Origin: an uncultured Roseateles sp.
GTDB taxonomy: Bacteria > Pseudomonadota > Gammaproteobacteria > Burkholderiales > Burkholderiaceae_C
DNA length: 64,000 nucleotides
Direction: 5' to 3'
NCBI RefSeq assembly: GCF_945956965.1
Contig: NZ_CAMFJS010000020.1
Span: forward strand, 33,375-97,374
This document shows, in pieces, positions 58,042-64,000 of the stretch (the stretch's first letter is position 1; each line of letters starts with the position of its first letter). Below the pieces are notes generated by a model. It ran no database searches and had not been told where the DNA came from. It saw nothing but the letters and a program-made list of their open reading frames with translations. Position numbers and translations under genes: made by a program.

Positions 58042-59457
58042 TCAACTCTTGTCTGCCGCCGGCGCGGCAACGCCGCCGCCCAGCGCCTTGTAGAGATTGA
58101 CGCCGTTGAGCAGCGTCGCCAGACGCACCTGCACCAAAGCCTGCTCAGACGCGAAGCTGGCGCGCTGCGCATCCAGCCACTCCAGGCTGTTGGACGCGCC
58201 GTTGGCGTAGCGCAGATTCACCAGACGCAGGCGCTCAGCCTCGGCCTTGGCTTGCGCGCTTTGCGCCTGCAATTGCTCGCCATAGGTGGCGCGGCCAGCC
58301 AGGCCATCGGCCACTTCGCGGAAGGCGGTTTGCACCGCTTTCTCGTACTGCGCCACGGCAATGCCCTGGGCGGCCTTGGCTGAATCCAGATTAGCTTGGT
58401 TGCGGCCGGCATCGAAGATGGGCATCAAGGCTTGGCCGGTGATGGTCCAGACCGAGTTCTTGAACAACTCCGACAAGGCCGAGCTGGCCGTGCCGTAATT
58501 GGTCGTCAACAAAATGCTCGGGAAGAAGGCCGCGCGTGCCGCACCGATATTGGCATTGGCCGCCATCAGCTGAGCCTCAGCCTGACGCACATCGGGCCGC
58601 GCCACCAAGACCTCAGACGGCAAGCCCGCCGGCACATCGGCCAGGGACTGCGCCGCCAGGCTCAAGCCGGCCGGCAGGTTCGTGGGCAAGGGCTGGCCCA
58701 GCAGCAAAGTCAGCGCATTTTCATCTTGCGCCAGATTGCGCTTGGCTTGCGCCAAGTTCGCCAGGGCGGATGAATGCGCCGACTGCTCGCTGCTGTACTC
58801 CAGCGCCGAGGCGGCGCCACCGTCGAACTTCAGGCGCATCAGGCGCAGAGACTCACCACGTGTGGCCACGGTCTCTTGCGCGAGCTTGAGCAGTTCGCCG
58901 TCAGCCACCCAGGCCAGGTAGGACGAGGCAACGCCAGCAACCAGCGAAATCTGCGCGGCGCGGCTGCCCTCGGCACTGGCCAAGTAGCGTGCTGCAGCGG
59001 CATCGCTGAGGTTCTTAACGCGACCCCACAGATCCAGCTCATAGGAGGTGATCTGCAAGCCAGCCTGATAGTTGTTGACGTTATTGCCCTTGCTATCAGG
59101 CGCACGTGAGCCCTGCACGCCAAGGCCCACGGTAGGCCAACGGTTCGCATCGGCCACGCCCGCCAAGGCACGGGCTTGCTCCACATTGAGCAGGGCCACA
59201 CGCAGATCGCGATTGTTCTCCAGCGCCAGCCGGATCAGCTCACGCAAGCGCGCATCGTTGCCGTAGAAGTTCTGCCAGGGCAGCTCGGCGGCGGCCGAGC
59301 CGCTGCCGTTGACGACGGCAGGTGCAGCCGACCAAGCTTGCGCCACCGGTGCGGCCGGCCGCTCATTCTTGGGCGCCAGCGAACCGCAGGCACTCAAGGC
59401 CAGGGCGGCAGCGGCCACGGCGATGACGTTCAGAGGTGATGAATTCAATCGGCTCAT
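58042..59457 (-). CDS. RND efflux outer-membrane factor (OprM/NodT family lipoprotein)
   Basis: 471 residues starting MSRLNSSPLNVIAVAAAALALSAC, a lipoprotein signal with lipobox LSAC. Two OEP repeats follow (LRELIRLALENNRDLRVALLNVEQARA; QAEAQLMAANANIGAARAAFFPSI), giving the trimeric TolC-like channel. The ATG at 59457 lies one base after the TGA of the pump gene, so coupling is tight. Last gene of the tripartite efflux operon. Confidence 0.92.
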   Translation of the reverse strand: MSRLNSSPLNVIAVAAAALALSACGSLAPKNERPAAPVAQAWSAAPAVVNGSGSAAAELPWQNFYGNDARLRELIRLALENNRDLRVALLNVEQARALAGVADANRWPTVGLGVQGSRAPDSKGNNVNNYQAGLQITSYELDLWGRVKNLSDAAAARYLASAEGSRAAQISLVAGVASSYLAWVADGELLKLAQETVATRGESLRLMRLKFDGGAASALEYSSEQSAHSSALANLAQAKRNLAQDENALTLLLGQPLPTNLPAGLSLAAQSLADVPAGLPSEVLVARPDVRQAEAQLMAANANIGAARAAFFPSILLTTNYGTASSALSELFKNSVWTITGQALMPIFDAGRNQANLDSAKAAQGIAVAQYEKAVQTAFREVADGLAGRATYGEQLQAQSAQAKAEAERLRLVNLRYANGASNSLEWLDAQRASFASEQALVQVRLATLLNGVNLYKALGGGVAAPAADKS

Positions 59458-59458
59458 T

Positions 59459-62400
59459 TCAATGCTCCTCCGTGCGGGGGAGGCTCGGTTTGTCGCTACT
59501 GATCTTGTGCACATTGGCGGCACCCGGCGGAGCCTTGAAGATGCGGCGCACCACGTAGAAGAAGATCGGCACAAACAACACGGCCAAGAAGGTGGCCGTC
59601 AACATGCCGCCCATCACGCCGGTGCCGATGGCACGCTGGCTGGCCGAACCCGCACCGGAGGCGAAGTACAGCGGCAACACGCCCAAGATGAAGGCCATCG
59701 AGGTCATGATGATGGGGCGGAAGCGCAGATGGCAGGCCTCCAGAATGGACTCCACCAGACCCTTGCCCTCGGCCTGCAGGTCTTTGGCGAACTCGATGAT
59801 CAGAATCGCGTTCTTGGCCGACAAGCCGATCACCGTGATCAGGCCCACCTTGAAGTACACGTCGTTCGGCATGCCACGGAAGGTCATGCCCAGCAGCGCA
59901 CCCAAGATACCGAGCGGCACCACCAGCAAGACCGACAGCGGGATCGACCAGCTTTCGTACAAAGCAGCCAGGCACAAGAACACGGCCAGCAGCGAGAAGG
60001 CCAGCAGCACCGTCGCTTGCGAGCCCGAGAGCTTTTCTTCGCGCGACAAGCCGGTCCACTCGAAGCCGATGCCCTTGGGCAGCTTCTGCGCCATCTGCTC
60101 CAGCTCCTTCATCACATCACCGGTGGAGGCGCCGGGGGCGGCGTCACCTGCCAAGCGCATGGCGGGGTAGCCGTTGTAGCGCACCGCTTGGGTTTGACCC
60201 GTGATCCAGTGCGCATGGGCGAAGGCCGACAAGGGCACGTTCTGACCTTGCGCATTGACGGCGTTGAGGCGCAGGATGTCATCCGGCTGCATACGCGAGG
60301 CCACATCCGCCTGCACGATCACGCGCTGCAGGCGGCCGGCGTTGGGGAAGTCATTCACATAAGACGAGCCCAGCGTCGTGCCGATCACATTGGCCACCGA
60401 CTCGTAGCTCACGCCCAGGGCGTTGGCCTTGTCGCGGTCAATGTCGACTTGCAATTGCGGCGCGTCTTCCAGGCCATCGGGGCGCATGCCAACAATCTTC
60501 TTGTTTTGCGAGGCCATGCCCAGCATTTGATTGCGGGCATTCAGCAAAGCCTCGTGTCCCAGATTGCCGCGGTCCTGCAAGCGCAGCGCAAAGCCAGTGG
60601 CATTGCCCAACTCAAGAATGGGTGGCGGGCTCAGCGGATAGATGAAGGCATCACGCACCTGGCCCATCATGGCGCCGAAAGCACGGCCCGCCAGTGCCGC
60701 GGCACTGTGCTGCGGGCCCAGCCGCTCTTCCCACGGCTTCAGCGGCACGAACACCAACGCGGCATTCTGGCCCTGGCCCGAGAAGGAGAAACCGATCACG
60801 CCAATGGTGGCTTCCACCTCGGGCTGCTTGAGCATGAAGTCTTCCACATGCTTGACGGCGGCCTCGGTGCGGTTGGCCGTCGCACCAGGCGGCAGCTGCA
60901 CATTCACCACCAGATAGCCCTGGTCTTCATTGGGCAGGAAAGAGGTCGGCATGCGTACATACATCCAGCCCACAGCCGCCAGCACCGCAGCGTAAACAAT
61001 CAGCATGCGGCCGCTGCGCTTGAGCAGCTTGGCCACCCAGCCTTCATAGCCCTTGGCGGTACGCGAGAAACCACGGTTAAACCAGCCGAAGAAGCCGCGC
61101 TTCTCGTGGTGATGACCCGCTTCCACCGGCTTGAGCAAGGTGGCGCACAGGGCCGGGGTCAGCGTCAAAGCCATCAGCGCGGACAGCAGCATGGACGCCA
61201 CCATCGCCAGCGAGAACTGACGATAAATATTGCCCACCGAGCCGGAGAAGAAGGCCATAGGCACGAACACCGAAACCAGCACCACGGTAATGCCGATGAT
61301 GGCGCCGGAGATCTGCGTCATCGCCTTGCGGGTGGCCTCCAGCGGTGACAGGCCCTCCTCGCTCATGATGCGTTCGACGTTCTCCACCACCACGATGGCA
61401 TCGTCCACCAAGATACCGATGGCCAGCACCATGCCGAACAAGGTCAGCACGTTGATCGAGAAGCCCAGCGTCAACATCACGCCGAAAGTACCCAACAGCG
61501 CGATGGGCACCACCAGGGTCGGGATCAAGGTGTAGCGCCAGTTCTGCAAGAACAAGAACATCACCAGAAACACCAGCAACACGGCCTCGCCCAGGGTCTC
61601 CACCACTTGGTGGATCGACACCTTGACGAACTTGGACGAGTCGTAGGGAATCTCGTAGACCACACCCTCGGGGAAGAACTTCTGCAACTGCAGCATGCGC
61701 TCCTTGACCGCGGTGGCCGCGGCCAAAGCATTGCCGCTAGGCGCCAGCTGGATACCGATACCGGTGGCCGGCTGACCGTTCAGGCGCGAGTAAGTGCCGT
61801 AGCTCTGGCCACCCAATTCGATCCGCGCCACATCCTTCAGGCGCACGCTGGAGCCATCGGTGTTGGCGCGCAAGACGATGTTCTCGAACTGCGTCGTGTT
61901 TTCCAACTGACCATTGACCACCACCGTGGCCGACATGGTCTGGCTGCTGAGGTTGGGCAGGTCGCCGATGACACCGGCCGGCGTCAAGGCATTCTGGTTG
62001 CGGATGGCGGCATTGACCTCGGCCGGGCTGAGCTTGTAGCTCAGCAGCTTAGCGGGATCCAGCCAGATGCGCATGGCGCGCTCGGTACCGAAGAGCTCCG
62101 CCTGGCCGATGCCGGGAATGCGCTGCAACTCGGGCACGATAGAACGGGCGGCATAGTCACCCAGCGAGATCGGGTCTTTGGTGCCGTCCTTGCTGGACAA
62201 GGTCACGAACAAGAGGAAGTTGTTCTGCGCCTTGTCGACCCGCACGCCTTGCTGCGTCACCGCAGCAGGCAGGCGCGGCGAAGCGCGCGACAAGCGGTTC
62301 TGCACATCAACCTGAGCCAGGTCGATATTGGTATTGGCCTCAAAAGTGATGGTGATGGCACCGGTGCCGTTGGCCTGGGAGGTGGACTCCATATAGGCCA

Positions 62401-62623
62401 GGCCGGTGGCGCCATTGAGCTCCTGCTCAATCACCGAGATCACGCTTTCGTCCAGCACCTTGGCCGAGGCGCCCGGATAGGCCACGCTCAGCACCAGCGA
62501 GGGCGGCGCCACCTTGGGGTATTGCGACACTGGCAGCACGGTGACGGCAACAGCGCCGAACACCACGATGAACAGGGCGATCACCCAAGCAAAAATAGGT
62601 CGATCAATGAAGAATCTTGACAT
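59459..62623 (-). CDS. RND multidrug efflux pump, inner-membrane transporter (HAE1/AcrB family)
   Basis: 1054 residues, normal length. MSRFFIDRPIFAWVIALFIV is the typical start; the two sets of helices and large periplasmic porter loops are in order. The proton relay in TM4 reads GILVDDAIVVVENVER, with the Asp pair preserved; the Lys in TM10 is seen in GLSAKNAILIIEFA. It should export drugs, dyes or metabolites driven by protons. It is flanked by an adaptor gene (15 bases upstream) and an outer-membrane factor gene. No regulator is adjacent on this side; it may lie beyond the window. Confidence 0.95.
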   Translation of the reverse strand: MSRFFIDRPIFAWVIALFIVVFGAVAVTVLPVSQYPKVAPPSLVLSVAYPGASAKVLDESVISVIEQELNGATGLAYMESTSQANGTGAITITFEANTNIDLAQVDVQNRLSRASPRLPAAVTQQGVRVDKAQNNFLLFVTLSSKDGTKDPISLGDYAARSIVPELQRIPGIGQAELFGTERAMRIWLDPAKLLSYKLSPAEVNAAIRNQNALTPAGVIGDLPNLSSQTMSATVVVNGQLENTTQFENIVLRANTDGSSVRLKDVARIELGGQSYGTYSRLNGQPATGIGIQLAPSGNALAAATAVKERMLQLQKFFPEGVVYEIPYDSSKFVKVSIHQVVETLGEAVLLVFLVMFLFLQNWRYTLIPTLVVPIALLGTFGVMLTLGFSINVLTLFGMVLAIGILVDDAIVVVENVERIMSEEGLSPLEATRKAMTQISGAIIGITVVLVSVFVPMAFFSGSVGNIYRQFSLAMVASMLLSALMALTLTPALCATLLKPVEAGHHHEKRGFFGWFNRGFSRTAKGYEGWVAKLLKRSGRMLIVYAAVLAAVGWMYVRMPTSFLPNEDQGYLVVNVQLPPGATANRTEAAVKHVEDFMLKQPEVEATIGVIGFSFSGQGQNAALVFVPLKPWEERLGPQHSAAALAGRAFGAMMGQVRDAFIYPLSPPPILELGNATGFALRLQDRGNLGHEALLNARNQMLGMASQNKKIVGMRPDGLEDAPQLQVDIDRDKANALGVSYESVANVIGTTLGSSYVNDFPNAGRLQRVIVQADVASRMQPDDILRLNAVNAQGQNVPLSAFAHAHWITGQTQAVRYNGYPAMRLAGDAAPGASTGDVMKELEQMAQKLPKGIGFEWTGLSREEKLSGSQATVLLAFSLLAVFLCLAALYESWSIPLSVLLVVPLGILGALLGMTFRGMPNDVYFKVGLITVIGLSAKNAILIIEFAKDLQAEGKGLVESILEACHLRFRPIIMTSMAFILGVLPLYFASGAGSASQRAIGTGVMGGMLTATFLAVLFVPIFFYVVRRIFKAPPGAANVHKISSDKPSLPRTEEH

Positions 62624-62638
62624 GACTGCGTCCTCGCC

Positions 62639-63895
62639 TTAACGCGCTGCGGCGCTGGCGGCCGATGCTGCGGGGGCGGCAGGTGCGGCGGGTGCCGACG
62701 CAGCCGGCGTCCACGGCACCGGGGTCACCGGCGCGCCGGGCACAAACATCTTTTGGAAGCCGTCCACGATCACTTGTTCGCCGGCCTGCAGGCCTTCCAG
62801 CACCACCCATTGATTGCCTTGGCCGCGATCGACCTTGACCTTGCGCGGCATGGGCTTGTTGTCCGGGCCGACGACCAAGACCGAGTCGCCCTGGTTGCTG
62901 CGCGTCACCGCCTGCTGGGGCAGCAAGATGCCTGCCGGCAACTCGCCTTGGCTCAAGCGCACACGCACATATTGGCCGGGCAGCAATTGGTTGTTCGCAT
63001 TGGCCACTTCGGCGCGCAGGGTCACCTGGCCGGAGGTGGGGTCCACACTCAGGTCGGTGAACAGCAGCTTGCCGGGCTTGGCCAGTTCGGTGCCATCGTC
63101 CAGCACGATGCGCACCTGGGCGCTTTGCGCGGCATCAGCGCGCAGCTTGCCATTGCTCAGGGCGCGGCGCAGTTGCTGCACCTCGTTGGCGCTTTGGGTG
63201 AAGTTGACGTAGACGCTGCTGGTTTGCTGAATCAGGGCCAGTTGCGTGGCCTCTGCCGCGCTGACCAAGGCGCCTTCGGTTACCAGGGCCCGGCCGATGC
63301 GGCCAGAGATCGGCGCGCTGACGGCGGCGTAATCGAGATTCAACTTCGCCGTCTGGATGGCGGCCTTGGCGGCAGCCACATCGGCTTCGGCCGACTTGGC
63401 TGCGGCGACCGAGGTGATGTATTCCTGCTGGCTGATGGCCTTGGCTTCGGCCAGCGGCTTGTTGCGCTCGGCTTGGGCCGATGCCTGGCTCTGATTCGCC
63501 TGCGCCTTGATCAGACTGGCATGCGCACTGTCCAGCGCGGCTTGGTAGGGGGCGGGGTCGATCTGGAACAGCGGCTGGCCGGCGCGCACTTCGGCGCCTT
63601 CGGTGAACAAGCGCTTGAGCACCACGCCATTGACGCGGGCCCGCACCTGCGCCGTGCGCAGGGCTTCAACCCGACCCGGCAATTCGGTCTGCACGGCCAC
63701 AGGCTGCAAGCTGGCTTTCACCACGCCCACCTGGGGAGGTGGCGGCATGCCGCCGGCTGGGCCCGCGGCTGCTGCCTTGTCACCGCCGCCGCAGGCCGAC
63801 AAAGCGGCAAGCACAGCGACGCACAAAGGCAGGAGATATAGCGCTCTTGCGCCAGCGCCCAGCTTGGAAGAGGGCTTGCTTGCTTGTTGGCTCAT
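62639..63895 (-). CDS. RND efflux periplasmic adaptor (AcrA/MexA family)
   Basis: About 418 residues with a lipoprotein signal (LPLCVAVLAALSAC). Membrane-fusion architecture: lipoyl half (VEALRTAQVRARVNGVVLKRLFTEGAEVRAGQPLFQIDP), helical hairpin (about 105-175), second lipoyl half (LDYAAVSAPISGRIGRALVTEGALV), beta-barrel and membrane-proximal domain. The C-terminus is an Ala/Pro-rich tail (PAASAPAAPAAPAASAASA). The ATG at 63895 gives a compact signal peptide; an ATG at 63928 would add 11 residues. First gene of the operon, whose promoter must lie in the last 100 bases of the window. Confidence 0.92.
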   Translation of the reverse strand: MSQQASKPSSKLGAGARALYLLPLCVAVLAALSACGGGDKAAAAGPAGGMPPPPQVGVVKASLQPVAVQTELPGRVEALRTAQVRARVNGVVLKRLFTEGAEVRAGQPLFQIDPAPYQAALDSAHASLIKAQANQSQASAQAERNKPLAEAKAISQQEYITSVAAAKSAEADVAAAKAAIQTAKLNLDYAAVSAPISGRIGRALVTEGALVSAAEATQLALIQQTSSVYVNFTQSANEVQQLRRALSNGKLRADAAQSAQVRIVLDDGTELAKPGKLLFTDLSVDPTSGQVTLRAEVANANNQLLPGQYVRVRLSQGELPAGILLPQQAVTRSNQGDSVLVVGPDNKPMPRKVKVDRGQGNQWVVLEGLQAGEQVIVDGFQKMFVPGAPVTPVPWTPAASAPAAPAAPAASAASAAAR

Positions 63896-64000
63896 ATTGA
63901 TCTTGCTCAATTGGATGAAGAAGTTCATGGCGCCTGGCAGTTGCAGCTAGCTGTAGTTTCTCAGGACGTTGTTCCCGGCAAAGCCGAGTCTAGAGGCGGG

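Overview
The window is high-GC chromosomal DNA with tightly packed genes. It comes from a betaproteobacterium of the order Burkholderiales, most likely the Roseateles/Paucibacter/Rubrivivax group. Pointers to this are the fused indolepyruvate oxidoreductase, a PEP-CTERM protein, the CysB/CysTWA sulfate system, a stand-alone B12-dependent ribonucleotide reductase, and the codon bias. The genus is inferred. I see no rRNA, tRNA, CRISPR array, prophage or intact insertion sequence. The first gene (mtfA) is cut by the left edge.

Layout. 0-5 kb: mtfA 3' end, a CBS-pair protein, a membrane diguanylate cyclase, a DUF2520 protein overlapping a secreted methyltransferase, and yjdM. 5-9.2 kb: an Lrp/AsnC regulator divergent from a fused indolepyruvate ferredoxin oxidoreductase, with a palindromic operator candidate between them. 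9.2-16 kb (minus strand): a GAF-PAS-PAS-GGDEF-EAL protein, TetR, universal stress protein, DEDDh exonuclease, EcsC protein and APC permease. 16-22.6 kb: a TonB-dependent receptor convergent with a secreted subtilase, which lies behind a PEP-CTERM gene. 23-26.8 kb: a deacetylase next to a Pat-type acyl-CoA synthetase/acetyltransferase. 27-33 kb: a small secreted protein, then the sulfate operon sbp-cysT-cysW-cysA and cysB, with inverted repeats between cysA and cysB. 33-37 kb: a TatT-DctP-DctQM TRAP transporter. 37-42.7 kb: a small secreted protein, a 28-codon frame next to a perfect LexA-type box, an orphan peptide-binding protein, cytochrome b561, an M14 peptidase and a nitroreductase. 43-47 kb: a second TonB receptor and a second sulfate-binding protein. 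47-52.5 kb: a chemoreceptor behind a cyclic-di-GMP-I riboswitch, then nrdJ. 52.9-57 kb: a small helical protein, a PilZ protein that seems to start at a non-AUG codon, an alpha/beta hydrolase and a molybdopterin oxidoreductase. 57-64 kb: a cold-shock gene, a small ORF and a complete RND efflux operon.

How the genes connect. Cyclic-di-GMP recurs: two synthesis/degradation enzymes, a PilZ receptor and a riboswitch in front of a chemoreceptor lie within about 53 kb. Sulfur supply is a second theme: a complete sulfate ABC transporter, its likely regulator CysB, and a second binding protein placed behind a TonB receptor. Reversible lysine acetylation may be encoded by the acetyltransferase/deacetylase pair.

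The most novel-looking candidates are the LexA-box/28-residue peptide locus (about 37.5-37.7 kb), the riboswitch-controlled chemoreceptor (about 49.0-49.4 kb) and the PilZ gene with an ATC start (53.465 kb).
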